DNA from: Symsagittifera roscoffensis
Lineage: Eukaryota; Xenacoelomorpha; Acoela; Convolutidae
Assembly: GCF_963678635.1 (NCBI RefSeq)
Contig: NW_026971146.1
Location: 1 to 64,000, forward strand
DNA: 64,000 bases
Direction of reading: 5' to 3'
The translations under genes were made by a program, and so were the position numbers. The notes under the pieces were generated by a model, which did no database searches, was not told the origin of the DNA, and saw only the letters and a program-made list of their open reading frames with translations. This document shows, piece by piece, positions 29,473-42,559 of this stretch. Position 1 is the first letter of the stretch; every line of letters starts with the position of its first letter.

Positions 29473-29975
29473 ATGCTCGTATCAGGGCAAAGCCCTGAAT
29501 GTTCCGACTGCCTTTTAAGGTCTATGGAGCAGTAGTAGCATGAAAAAATAAAAATTTAAATTTAACAAAAAAAAATGAAAAAATGAGATTTTTGTGAAAA
29601 TCATCACCCCACACGCCATATACAGTACAAAAAGATAAATTTTGCTCCTCAATTATGGCAATTGAGCTTCCTTCAACCAGTTTGGAGCAATTTCTAATAG
29701 GGATTGAAGCTCCGCTTACGCTTAATAGCGCGAAACATATCGCGCGTTAATTGTCCCAAATTGGCCAAAATGGCAATATTTTAAACCCTATAAGTTTACG
29801 AAAAATGATCACTGGTAAAATATATTTTTTTCAAATATGAGCTCAAGACAACGATGCCTTTTGAATGATATTTAATCCTGTCAAAAATGGCTAGTTAAAA
29901 AGTCGAAATTTGTCTGAAGAAATAAACCTACACCAGGCACAAATAATCCGTTACTTCCGTATCAAAAGTCGGAAC
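29473..29975. repeat. Dispersed single copy of the ~540-bp repeat
   Basis: It starts TGCTCGTATCAGGGC, includes GTTCCGACTGCC, CCACACGCCATA, GCGCGTTAATTGTCCC and GGCTAGTTAAAAAGTCG, and ends GTATCAAAAGTCGGAAC. This matches the tandem units at 7707-9866 over its whole length with substitutions and short indels. It interrupts a stretch of TCGATTATAATGGAT-like sequence, and a CACAAAAGTGAA / TTCACTTTTGTG pair flanks it at a distance. Confidence 0.9.
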
Positions 29976-32934
29976 AAAAATATCGATTATAATGGATGAA
30001 AAAAGGATTTTGTTGCCTCGATAAATAGTACTATTTTAATCCATTTAAAATTAATTATAGTCGATTTGTTTTCACTTTTGTGGAAACTGGCAAGGAAACT
30101 CAATTATAATCAGTTTTTATTCACGGAACTACAATGCGGGTTTGTCCACCAGTGAAAAAATAGTGCTAAAGATAGAGCGAGTATGGGCTATGGGAGTTTC
30201 AAATCCCGATGAAGGGTTGTTCTACAAACCCCCTCCTTCTGCTTCTAATTTTGCTACTGCATTCAATGAATGCTGTCATCAATCGCTTTCTTACACCAAT
30301 GGTACAGAATTGACCTGTTTTGTTGCTTTCAATTGTCTGTCTGATGGCTGCGTGAGTAAGAATAAAACAACACATGTTGATAGTAAGACGCCCAAAATAA
30401 GACGGCTCTGAGAATTCATTGGTAATGAGAGGCTGCTGAACAGAGAAGAATAATATTCCAGGATAGAACCATTGTTTTGCACTTGTTGTTTTGATAATTT
30501 TTCTTCGTCTATCATCATTGAAAGAAAAAAAATTACAAACGCAGCAAAAAAAACTTACAGAGCTAATTTTTTATCCATAGGGATGCTTTGTAGCATCTTT
30601 TCAATCAATCCATTGTTCCAACTACGCTTCAGAGAAGATAGGTTCAAGCTGGCGCTAATGTTTTATTTTTTGATGTTCTCCCTCAATGTCATATGTTTAG
30701 AATAGGTTTTTGTTTTGACTTTACTAGGAAAGTCACGGAAACTTTGGGCTCAGTGTAATTTTTAGACCAATTTCGACTTTTATCGAACATGCTAAACAAG
30801 CATTTTTCTACATGCTAAAAGATGTTTACGTTCTGAGTTCAATATTAAATTTTTCTACGTGTGATCATTTTTTTGAAAACTTATCGTAGATCGAAAATTG
30901 CCAACTGGGCTTATAGGGGGCAATTGACGTGCAAAACATTTCGTTCTGTTTTTAGGTAAGCGGCAAATTTATTCTCTCATAAATGGTTCCAAATTGATCT
31001 GAGGCCAAACTATTGGTGTAATATTACATTGGTGTATTATTACGTTACTAGACTTTGTTGTTGGCATGGCGCGTGGGGGGGGGGGAGAATTCAAAAGCAT
31101 TTGTTTTTTTTTTACAATTTGTTTTTCTGACAAATTTATCTTTTTTTTTCCATTGGTGTTTTCAAAAACTGTGTCAAAGACTTTGAAGGGCAGTCAGAAC
31201 AATCAGAGCTTCGCCCTGATTCCAGCAGTCTTAATATCACTTGCTTATTTTTTGCTTGCGTGCACAGTGTGAACGCACAGCTTGACAAAAAGTTAACTTT
31301 AGTAGTGTAAATCAAGAATACCGAGACAAAATTTTTTGTGTCATCAATTTTGTTTAGTTAAAAAGCATTTCCGTTCTACTAATGACTCCATGTCTGGAAT
31401 TTGTCAAAAAATGGCTTGCAATAACCTTCCAATGATTGGAATCCTTATGGTGTAATGCTGCGTATTGCAATGGCAATCATTTTCCAAGTAAAAAGTGCCG
31501 AAAAACGCCTTTTTTGGTCTGTTTTTTCAAAATTTTGGTTGCTACGCGGAAATTTTGGCCGAAACAGGGTTTTTCTGGTCTTTCTAGCGTTTAAAAGAGG
31601 TCGGAAAATCATTTCAGTCGTCCTAAAAAATGTTCGACAAAATTTTCAATGTTTTTTTGAAAATCCGCCACCTTCGAGAAAATCCTAGACCCGCACCTGG
31701 AAGGGATGGTTTTTGCTTTTAAAACTTGATAAACTTAGTTTCGTCTTAAAACCATTAATAGTGATGTTGCAAATAGATTGCATTGACTGTATGTGTTCGT
31801 ATAGTAGATCTGATCGTAAATTTTTAGGCAGTGACTTTTTTTCAAAAACGGCTATTCTCTTGTTCTCATTTCGTTTCGGAATTTTTCATAAAAAACGAGA
31901 GCATTTTTGAATACGTGCTTTCTTTAGGCCCATCACCTATCATGCTTATACCTCATTGCAATAAATGGTTCTAATATTGCAAAATTGCAAAATTGCATTG
32001 ATTGTCTTTCCGAACATTGACTTTTTGCCATGTTTCTGTCATGAAAGTGATAAAAATTTGACCTAAATGTAAAAAAAATTTGACTGCGTGAAAAATTTGC
32101 AAGCCTTTTTATTATTGCAATAAAACGACTTGTATGTCAGGTAGGAAGAAAAAGGTATACGAAAATCGATTTCAAACTGTAAATTACTATGTTTAAATTT
32201 GAATGAGACCAGAAATTTAAAAAAGGAAGAGTAAAAAATCAATCACATAGCATCAGTAAGTTCTCTATTTTGAGACTTTGATTAATCTTCTGAATGGCGC
32301 TCCAAAAAAATTCTTTTCAATTCCAATACTACTACATAGCCTTTAAAAAAGTCCGTTGAGTTTGTCTGGAGCTGAGCTTCTGATTCAAAAAATGAAACAC
32401 CAGCTTGAAGCTCTAGAAAAACCTGCTCTTATCTTAGCAATTTGAATTTGACGTGTGCTTTGGTCGAACTAATTCAGTTCACAGCCAAGTACAGTTTGAA
32501 CTAATTTTTCATTGTTCTTGATTACATGTTGCCTACTCCATTTTATATGCCGCTTTATTGCATAATAAATTTGGCTTGAGCCTAGCCTCTCTCCGTTTCT
32601 TTGCGATGAATGTACTGAAGTACTGTTTCAGCTTGCTTTTGATCTGTAATAACGTTATTGGTGTGCATCTAAAAATCTTTTAGGTTTGCGGTACGGCAGT
32701 CAAGGTCATATTGAGCCGACCATTAGATGTATGTTATTGTTGTGTTATTAAAGGTCAAGGTCGGGACAAGTTTCCCGCCAACCACCACTCAATAAAAATC
32801 TAAGAACCACTCTCTTGATACTGTTGAAAGATTACAGTTCTGTCATGCTTTATTTAGGGATACCTGTATTTTGGCCCAAGCCATCACCAGACCCACCTTT
32901 TCCATGGTAAGTCTGGAAAGGATTCCAAAATCAG
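29976..32934. other. No gene supported
   Basis: AT-rich with short spurious frames. A G-run lies at 31075-31085. The Ty3-type element begins recognisably only at about 32935; no left LTR could be defined here. Confidence 0.45.
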
Positions 32935-35900
32935 AAAACGAAACCGAAAGAAACAACAGGGTCGCAATTTCAAAAAGATAGTCGTTTTTTTGGACGAAAT
33001 TTTAATCGTTACAAAAAGGTCACTTTCCGACCACAATCTAATTGTAAATAACGTATTCGAAAAACTGTTTAAATAGGGTTTCGCGTTGAAGCTATCAAAG
33101 TGTGAATTTTAGAAAGAAAGATCTCTTGGTTGGGTTTCGACATTGATCACCTAGGCTATAGACCTAAACACTCCAAAATCCAAGCTATTATGGAACTGAA
33201 ACCCCCAAGAATTTCTAAACAACTAAGATACTCTATGGGCGTACTTAACCATCTCCAACGCTTTCTACCTAACCTACAGTTATACACGGAAAAGTTCCGC
33301 CCTTCCCTGACATCTTCTAACAAAGAGAAGTTCATTTGGGATAAGAGTCAACAAGACGCCTTCGAAGCAACACTGAAACAAACATCGGATATCACCATGA
33401 TGTACCACTACGATCCAAAGAGAAAATCAAGAATCAAATGTGACGTCGGTCACAGTGGGTTAGGACCGGCCCTAGGAGAACAACTCTCTGAAGACACTTG
33501 GGTACTGATATCTATTGCGTCTAGGTTCCTTAATGTTCAAGAAAAAACATACAGCACCAATGAAAACAAATTATTAGCATTAGTTAAGTCATGTGAACAG
33601 TTTAGGAAATATCTACTGGTCAACAACTTTGAAATACTTCCCTATCATAAAGCAATAATCTCGGCTCTGAAAACTAATCGTGGTAAATAATCGTATCAAT
33701 CAAGATTAACCAGATGGGCAGATAGACTCCTACCTTTTAACTTTGATTTATCTCACTTTTTCGATTATCTATCCCGTTATCCTACTTTCGAAGCATTTTG
33801 TAGTCGAATCTATCAAAAAATTCTTCTTTTGACTTGTGACACTTTAGAAAAATTATGGAAGGAAGAAATTTCCAACGCGGAAATAATCTACCCATGTTCT
33901 CCATCTATTAACCTAAACTGGGCAGATAAGGGCTTATTCGACCGCAAAAACACAGATTTGGGAAACAGGACGGATCGAGTTATCAAATTCTTTGCAATCC
34001 TCGACGATATCCCTATGAGGGCGACAAAATTCAGCCAGACCCGACCAACCAATCAGATCGTTCCAAATTATATTATGCTCGAACGGTAAAGGGCGACCAA
34101 CCATGTACGTATTTTATCGCCAAAATAGATAAAACATGTAAAATTTGAGGATACTAACTCTATCAACCAATCAAATCACGCCAATAAAATTTATGCACAG
34201 CCACTAGAAGGCGAATTTTCATGCTTTTTCCCGCCAACTCTTGCAACCAATCAAAAGCTTGTCTTAACTCAGCGGAATTCTTGTCAAACTCTCACGCCAT
34301 TTTTGGCAATTCTCTGCCACCGTTAACAACGAGTTCTAACCAGCTCATCACTTTTTCAGATATGTGGGCAACTGAATCAAAAGAAGCTCAAACTGACGAC
34401 AGTTTCGAACGCGTTCTCAACCAAGTAGTGCCCATAGCAGTTGAACTTTTCGCTAGAACAAGTTCAATGAGTAGGGTAGGGGCAATAAGGAGAAAGAAAC
34501 CCACACAGAGGAAACCCACACAGAAGAAAGAAAGGAAATCTCAACTGAAATTCAAATACGCCCAAATCCTAGCAAATCTGAGGTCTAAAAAGGAAAATGT
34601 TGCAAGCATCCAGACGAAGAAGACCCAAGTAAACAGGCTAAACGCCTCAAAACCAGGGAAGTTGTTAGCAGATGACAAGAACTCGATCCCAAATTTAACG
34701 GGCATTCTCGACGCGGAAAATTTGTTAGACCTGGTCGACGATGACCCAACCTACCGCGATGCTCAGCAAAAAACAAGCGCTACTCAGCAAAAACTAGGAA
34801 AGGTTTTCGAGAATGGATCCATACATGAAGTCTTTCTGGAATGCAGCAGCAATCGTCGACGGTTGCATCATTATTGACGACCGCCCCGCCATGGATCGAG
34901 ACTAAACAGTTCCCAGACGCAGCGCAGTACTTCTGGTGGCCAAAAATTAACCGGAATATAGTCAGAATGTGCAAGGAGGGCAAGGAATGCACATTTTTTG
35001 GTAAGAACTTGAAACTTGTTTACAAATTTAACCCATGGAAGCCTCTTCCAATACTGAATAAATCTAACCAAGAAATTCAATCAGACTACGCGGGACCGCT
35101 TTTGGAAGGATCAGGGGGACAAATTTACATTCTGATCGCTATCGATCGCTGTTCTAAATACCCTTCAGTTTTGTTAACTAGAGCAACAGGTGCCGAGAAG
35201 GTCTTGAAATTTCTAAATTATCACTATTCATTCTATCCCAAAATCATTAAGGACGGACCAATATTCAGGTTTTAAAAACAATGCAGTCTAATTTTTTTGC
35301 GTTTCTAAGGGAATTAAACACATTTTCTGCCCAGTAGGCGACCGCCGAGGTTGTGGCCTAGTTGAAAGAACCATTCAGACCATCAAACGAAAATTAGGAG
35401 TGATGCAACTGGAGAAAAAATTATATATTCAAGAGTATTGAAACTGCATCAAAAACCATTATAGAGGACATGAGAATAAATAAAAACAGTGTTACAAATT
35501 CTTCGCCTCTCGAGCTACAGTTCGGAAAAAAACCTAATTCCGACTAGTCGTTAAGGTCCAAAAATTTAAAATCCAAAATAATTTTAGATTTCAGGAACTT
35601 AGAAAGGGCCGCGCTAACCGCGGAACAAAGAAAGGAGAACTGTGACAGCAGACCTAGGGTGAAGATCGTGAAGAAAAGGTCCAGTAGGCCAGATGTCACA
35701 TCTAGATTCAGAGGCCCCACTACTTCAAACTCAGAAACACCTCACTATCAGGCACTGGAAAAGTTAGCTAAGTCAGCTAATGATTGGATGTTACTGAAGA
35801 GATCATTGACGCAAGAGCAGGGAGCAGAAGCCTTGAAGAGATTAACGAACAGGAACCAAATATTTGCCGCATCACTTAGGAGCAATCTAACATCAGGAAC

Positions 35901-36528
35901 TCAGATTCGACATCCCGAAATTGACAAACTCGAAATCGCACAGTAATCTTCTTGATTTATTACTTTTGGATCTGTCTATCTAGAGGTATTTCGTGAAATT
36001 CGTGACGGGAGATCCGGCAAGGAGTTTTTTTTACACCTTTCAAGGAACATATTGTAAAATTTCTCGGAAAAGACATATACGACAGCATCGGGCAAGGTTA
36101 TCCGGAAAAACTTAAAAGCTCTTAGGTTGAAAAGTGATTATCTTTCAGGTAAACAAAGTTCCTAAAAACAAGCCGTGCAGAAAAGTACCAAGAGACCCAG
36201 AGTACAGGACCGCACAACAACCTCAGAGGACGATCTAGTCCTACTAACTCCTAGAGTGAAAAAGTTGACCACAAAGACATCCTTCATACGGGCATCCTCA
36301 AAACTGCCAGCTCGACTAAGGAAAGTTGCCCCAGAGTTGACCGAAGGGAGATACACAGCAGAGCAAGCTACCTATTGAGGAGCAGGATCGAAGCCTATCA
36401 ATCCAGTCGTGGACCTAACTCTGTCGTCCTCAAGTTCGGGAGGGGTGTTTCTACCCCCAATTGCTATGTCATCCGAAAATACCTTTTTGTCTAATTTTAA
36501 CCCAAATTTATTCGCTTTGTCTGTTTAA
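32935..36528 (+). pseudogene. Ty3/Gypsy pol: RT end, RNase H, integrase, decayed
   Basis: From about 32980 the frame reads VVFLDEILIV (degenerate YxDD box), LSDHNLIVNNVFEKL and FALKLSKCEF, with stops. At 33130 comes GFDIDHLGYRPKHSKIQ and LKQTSD...FHYDPK-type palm/thumb, then RNase H (IKCDVGHSGLGPALGE, ASRFLNVQEKTYSTNE). After about 1 kb of linker lies the integrase: YFWWPKINRNIV, CKEGKECTFF, then IQSDYAGPL (first catalytic Asp), KDGPIF (second) and GLVERTIQTIKRKLG (Glu). The tail continues to 36528 (VVDLTLSSSSSGG) through one TGA. Several stops and frameshifts make it inactive. No gag or LTRs were identified. Confidence 0.85.
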
Positions 36529-36734
36529 TTTAAATCAGCACCGTACAAATCTGCAGTAATGCAACCTCTGAACTGATAGCAAAAATCTGAGAAAAAGTGA
36601 GGAAGAACTTAGGACCTGAGCAAAGCTAGTACCCGAGCATAGCTAGTATCTGCTAAGTTAGTACCTGAGCATAGCCAATGTCATGCAATATATGTTTTCA
36701 CCTAGAAAAATAATCTTTCTCGAACCATTTTAAA

Positions 36735-37036
36735 GACCTCGAAGTGAAACTGATTGCTTCTGGCGCAGAGTCAGAGGATATTATCAAAACGAGAGACCTC
36801 GCATGGATACTGGAGGACTTCAACCCGCAGGGAGTTTGGCCAATGGGACAGAATGTCGAGACTTTCACCGGGGCTGACGTCAGAGTTGTTTCATGCGTGA
36901 TAAAACAGTGTTAGATAAAATTACTCGACCCGTCGTAAAACTTACTCAAGTAACTCCTAAGGAAAACACTAAGGGCTCCTCGAGGAGCTTAATTAGCTTA
37001 ACATATCTTAATGATGATTTCTCGAGCCGTTTCTGA
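36735..37036 (+). pseudogene. BEL/Pao integrase C-terminal (DUF5641-like) fragment
   Basis: The plus strand reads RDLAWILEDFNPQGVWPMGQ, then GADVRVVSCVIK. After a one-base shift near 36909 it continues with ITRPVVKLTQV to a stop at 37034. This is the pattern of the BEL/Pao integrase tail (a D.VWI....PRG.WP.G..VE block, then ...RPV.KL). It lies just after the Ty3-type pseudogene on the same strand but belongs to a different superfamily, so it is a second, older BEL/Pao relic. Confidence 0.7.
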
Positions 37037-38819
37037 CTTTTCAAATTGTGAACGTGCGCACTTTGTAGCTTTTGATTGAAACACAAAATTGGAAGTCAAA
37101 GATGGCAACTAAAGTAATTGAAAGCTCAAAATTAGAAGATTGAATGCACAGACATTTTTCAATTTCGATATAACACGACTTCTTGCTCCAGGACAAGGCT
37201 CTTAAAAACAACACCGCTCATTGTATAAACTAAAACAATTTATGATTTAAAAAAAAAATTTTCTTACAACATACCAGTCTTAGGATAATAAAATCGTAAA
37301 TTTCATATTTGTAAGATGCTGATTTCATTTCAAACAAAAATTCTTAAAGGACTTTGATTTGTGCTAAAAGCAAGTAAACCATGTTTTTTACCCTTCACCT
37401 TGTTAAATGGTCGGAACAAAGTTTTGGAACGAACTTTTTGAGAATCTTTCAATAATAAAACATCCGTTTTAAAGTGAAAAAATTGCGTATTTTTGTGGTC
37501 TTTTTAACGTACCTCTTTTCTATTCGACTAATATCAAACCAGCTTAAAAAAAGGAAACTTTCAAATTTTCGGATGATGATGTTTTTTCTTAGGTAACTCT
37601 GGTCAGCCATGACTGTAAAACTAGTGAGCAATGATAATTAAAGATACAGAAAACTACCTGAAAAAACTTTCAGATGATAAGTTTTGGTGACAACGGTAGT
37701 TTCACGAGGAGCAATTTTGCTAAATCAACCACAGTTTTGCTGAAAACTATCGACCACAGTATGAACAATTATCAAAGTAGACTTTATTTTGTTGTTCAGG
37801 GCTTTGGATGTTGTTAATATGTCGTTTGGAAGCTCGCCTTTGGTGATGTTTTATAAGCCCAAGAGTCCATGATGTTTTAGATTTCGACCAGCTCTCGGCT
37901 ATCTTTTAATGACAACTTAACATTTAAAAAAATTTAACTCACCACAATCGCTATTCGCTCAAAACTTCCCGCTCTTTCTTTCGAGGATACTAACCCCCTC
38001 CCCGTACTCAAGTCTCACCCTCCAGACGTATCCCGTAGGAGGAGATGACGGCCGGGGTAATGTTGGAAATTGTTTTTTTTTGGTGGGAGAAGCAATCCAA
38101 AAAACACAGGATAATTGACAAAAACAAAATAAATGCGATAAAATTCATTCAACAAAAGCAAACAATGTTTAAATTTTAAAAATTGGATAAACGCAACAAA
38201 ATTGCATTCAAATATTATAACCGATTACTTTGGCAAAATATCAACTTAAGTGCCAAAACTAAGTGACTTTTATTGATTTTAATGAGATTTTAATTGATTT
38301 TAATGATTGATAGTGGTGTTTTATTTAAAAAAAAAATCAAATATACTGAAGTATAATGACATCTTTGGCAAAACTAAAGGATTACAACCAATTTTGACGG
38401 ATTATAAAGAATTTTCCTTCAAATCGGAAAAATAACTTTCCGCAGAACAGCTACTTTTTGCCTTTTTGCTGTATAATTTGTGCAGGTATCGAACAAAAAA
38501 TGCTTTGAGTTACACTTTTTACAAAGCCGTTTTTTTTCAACACTAAATTTTTAAAATGCGTTTTAGTTTATGACGGATAAATAAGTTTAACTTTTTTCAA
38601 ATCTCGAAAAAAAATTTGAACGACAGCAAATTTTTGCCATTTTTGCTCTAGAGTTTGTAAAGGTCTCGGAAAAAAATTGTTTTGTGATATTTTTTGTTAC
38701 AAAACTGTTGGTTTTTTAATGCTATGTTTTACAAATTCTTTTTACATCAGACAAACTGAAGGTTTTTTGTCTGCTCATTTAAATTGATTTTTTTATTTGG
38801 GTAATTTGATTCCTATAAG
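37037..38819. other. No gene seen
   Basis: AT-rich sequence with many A/T runs and no repeats that I could pair with other parts of the window. Confidence 0.5.
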
Positions 38820-39075
38820 ATGTTTGAATGTTCATCTCTGAATGGCCGAAGTTACAAATCCATCATTCAGTCTCTCGATATATTATTCGCCCACGGTCCT
38901 ACTCAAGGCATGACCAATTGTAGGGGAGGGGAATGTCATCCATTTAGCCAATGCCGTTCCCATCCTGAGAAGACGAATGACACTGGGATCCCTCCAAGCA
39001 TGTACGAAATTGGATTCAAACGCACGACTCTCGTATTAAGAGATGCTTGCCTTACCCATTTGGCCACGGCTGCTT
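38820..39075 (-). mobile_element. tRNA-derived SINE
   Basis: On the minus strand the head (39073 to about 39005) reads GCAGCCGTGGCCAAATGGGT with an A-box-like GTGGCCAAATGG and a B-box-like GCGTTTGAATCC (39012-39023). A 5-base stem with a 7-base loop resembling an anticodon arm lies between them. The T-arm does not pair well. A GC-richer body follows to about 38820. tRNA-like head plus unrelated body is the structure of a SINE. The open frame on the opposite strand is a by-product. Confidence 0.6.
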
Positions 39076-40440
39076 CAGTCTCTCCATCATAATGTATGTC
39101 ACACCTACAAACGTCGGAAAAACAATGGCAATGAATTGATATCTACTGTCACTCTAGTTTACCTTGTTTCTGAATTTATTGCATTACTTGGAACATCATC
39201 ACTTTATCACAATAGTTAAGGCAACCAGGAATAAATGAACCATTATTTGTCAAAAAAACATGAATTGTCGTCACGAAACTGTTTTCTATCTGATGAATTA
39301 TCAAAATGTAAACACTCAGGTACTCGTGTAAATAAGCTTTCAAAAAATTAAAAGCCAGTTTTGTAACATTTTGTTTAACAACAGAAAAAAGCAAAAGATT
39401 TTTTTTTCTGAAATTAGATTTTTTTGCTGATGATTTTGCAAAATGCTCTCGTTGTCGCTGCCAAAAACTCTAAGGTCTCGAAAAAGAACATTACAAAACA
39501 CTCGATCTGTTAGCGAAGACTTAATAACAGATTGGTTTCGTTTTTGCTACTAGCAATATATATTTTTGAAAAAACACATTAAGAAAGAAAGTAGATGTTT
39601 TTATAATAGTCAAACAAATAAATCAGAAATAACAAAAACTAATTAAGTCTTTATAAAAATTACTTACAAGGGCTTGTTCGTGCGAGTACGCTTTATTCAA
39701 AGTTGAACGCTGTTCATGTAATAATACTAGTTTGACTAAAAATCTCAGAAATGTTGTAACGCACATATCAAATTATTTTTGTTCTCTTTTTGTTCATTAT
39801 TTGGTTGCTGTCAAGGAAATCAGCTGTTAGCAACGTTGAAACAGTTTTGTCGGAGCCGCTGCTGAGAAATTTAGTTTTTGTAACATGACAGCCCAATGAA
39901 ACTCACACGAGATGCAGGTAAAAATTGTTTAGTTATCAATCTATTCAAGATCCTCTAACCCGCCCCAGCATTCTTTTTTTTTCTGTGAAAAATCATTACA
40001 ACAAACAGTCCAGCACAAAACAATTCTGTATCGAAAAAATCCAAAAATGAAACTCAGGCCAAAAATAGCCCTATAATAGTAGCAACGTCCACTTAAAAAA
40101 ATCAATAATCCGTTAAAAAAAAATACAGTATAAGGAAGCTGAATATTTGCAAAATCCAGTCGAAAGAGAAAATTTCTCAAATTGTTCTGACTGCAAACCT
40201 TTGAAAACGCTTTATTGCAAATCAATTCAACTAATATTGGAAGAGACTAAAATAAACGTTTTAATAAAACTCCGATTTATAAGTTTTCAAGGCATAAGTT
40301 CAAGCTAAACCGAAAAGACTGTCGTTTAATTCCCTTTCGCGGTTCCGCGCACAAATCAAATGCAGACAAAAATAGATTCAGCGAATATCATACAAGATCA
40401 CTGCCACTTCCCCAAACCACCTCTTCCAGTTGACGTCTAC
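39076..40440. other. No gene seen
   Basis: AT-rich; short frames only, none with recognisable motifs. Confidence 0.5.
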
Positions 40441-40680
40441 CCCCCCCCCCCCCCAAAATCTGGCAGGGAGGTGGGGGGAACTTGTTGGGTTAAACTAAGA
40501 TGAAAGAGGGGGGGTTAAATTGAGGGGTAAACTGTTAAACTGTGGTGGGGTGGGGGGGGGGGGTGTAAACAGGAAGGAACTTCGGGGGTAAACAACGGGG
40601 GAGGGGGGGAGTGTAAGCACGGAGGGAAACGAGGTGGAAACTAAATAGGGAGGGGGGAAACTAGAGGTGGAAACTAAATA
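40441..40680. repeat. G-rich low-complexity DNA with quadruplex potential
   Basis: It begins with a C run at 40441-40454, followed by repeated G runs (GGGGGG, GGGGGGG, GGGGGGGGGGGG) separated by GTAAAC or TAAACT spacers, and ends with two GGTGGAAACTAAATAG units. Such spacing of G runs can form G-quadruplexes. No coding capacity. Confidence 0.85.
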
Positions 40681-40799
40681 GCAGACAAAAATGAAAATTG
40701 AAAAGAGAAATCTAACGTTTTACGAAACCTAATACGTAGCAACTGCACTAAACAGGAATTGCAGTAACTTTGAAAATTCATGACTAACCTCTCGAACAA

Positions 40800-42060
40800 A
40801 TCCATTATAACTGATTATAATCAATTATAAGGGAATATTTTGGCATAAAAAAAGAAATATAATCCATTTTTAATGAACTATAATAGATTATAATCGATTA
40901 TAAGGATTATATTGATATGAAACATAATGGATTGTAATTCATTTTTGATGGATTATAATAGATTATTTTTGTAATTTTTGAAAAAATTGTTGAAACTAGC
41001 AAGCTAACTAAAAATTGGCTAATTCTTTAGTTCAACTTTGGAAAAATTAAAGCAGAATATCGTTTTCTGAAAAGTTGTTAATATGTTTTTTTGAGTAGCT
41101 ATACTATTCTTGCTTTTCGCATGGGTTAAATTATACGGCTCCTGTAAAGAATGTTTGAATTAAACAAAACAAAACAAAGCGTTGATACTGCCCGCATCCA
41201 GTTTCAAGCGTTAATAATCGATTATATTACGATTTTGGTACCAGACTCACTAAAATTGAGAAACAATTGTTTTTAATCGATTAAAAATCGTTTACAACCT
41301 CTCTTTTTAAAATTAAACTATAATTAATTATAATCCATTATAATCGATTATAATCGATTATTTATTCGTCTATTTTTCGGTACACTCATAATCGATTATA
41401 ATTGATTATAATCCATTATTTTCATTCAAATTTTTATGTCATTAGTTTTGCACAAAAATCCATTATTTTTTGTTTGTTCATTTTGGTCTTCGAAGTTGCA
41501 TCTGAATTGCTTATATTTTATGCTTTTTGTGAACGTTGGTTCCTATGAAAAATGACAAGTTTTTTTTTAGTTTTCCAATTATTTCAATTTTATAAGTTTT
41601 TTTTCTCTTCTTCTTCATTAGAGTTGTTCTGTGATGCATATTTTAAGCATTTTAAACACAAAAACTTCAGCAAGTTGATTTAGTTTCAAGATTGATTCAG
41701 AAAATTTAGTTTTAATCTACCACGAGAACCTTTCCACTCATATGACAGGATCTCTATGAAACTTTTGTTTCGTGATAAAACTTTGTGTTCAGATGAGCCA
41801 AAGTGTTCAAGAGATCTCTCTCTTAGAGATTCTCTTATTGACAAAAAATATTAACGCATAAGATATAATTCGAATATAGCAAAATTTCGGCGAAATAAGA
41901 GATTATAATCAATTATAATCTCCTGGAAAATATCACGATTATAATCAACTATAAATCCCTTAAAGACCTAATTTTGGTAATTATAATCGATTGTAATTGT
42001 CAAACAATTATCATAACAATCCGTTATAATCGATTATTTGAGCCTAAATTTGGATGCGGG
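40800..42060. repeat. Clustered TTATAATCGATTATAA-type palindromes
   Basis: Many variants of ATTATAATCGATTATAAT occur in three clusters (40800-40970, 41210-41440, 41895-42040), often overlapping head to head. Each is self-complementary. The same motif appears around 29.0-30.1 kb. There is no fixed unit length, so this is not a simple satellite. Confidence 0.75.
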
Positions 42061-42540
42061 TGGTAATTGTTTATTCGTGTCGTTTTAATTACATTGTCTC
42101 ACGAAACTGTAACCTTGTTTCAAAACTTTACTTTCGGCCTTCACTTAGACTATGCCAATGAAACCGCGGTACTTCTTTAAACTTGTTCAACACTGTTACA
42201 GTTATGTTGCGGGGCTCATAGAAAAATATATGCTTCGAGATAAATTCAATGTAACTTGACTGAAAGAGAAAACCAAGAGATAGGTTTCATTATTTGTGCC
42301 GCGATAATTGCTCCATATCGTCGAGGTAACCTGTCAATTATGTCTGTGCGGGTTTGTGCTGGAACTCCAGATCATTCGTCCTGAACCCGTTCCCAAGGAT
42401 AATTTGTGCTTGTGGGGCAAAAGATATCTCTGTAATCGGCGCTACGCGAAAGTGGCAAAAAAGCTGAATTGGATTAACGCCTGATGTTTGTAGTATCCTC
42501 AGTCCTAAAACTGAAAACTTTTGTTCCCCGAGTCGAGATT
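42061..42540. other. No gene seen
   Basis: Spacer between the AT-palindrome region and the AAACCGCTCA hairpin. Confidence 0.45.
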
Positions 42541-42559
42541 TTTCACCTAATTTGAAGCA

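Noticed and set aside
32370..33130. LTR of the Ty3/Gypsy relic
   Set aside because: I looked for a direct repeat between this region and 36.4-37.0 kb and found none that I could support.
39005..39073. Functional tRNA gene on the minus strand
   Set aside because: The anticodon-like arm forms but the T-arm does not, and a SINE-type body follows.
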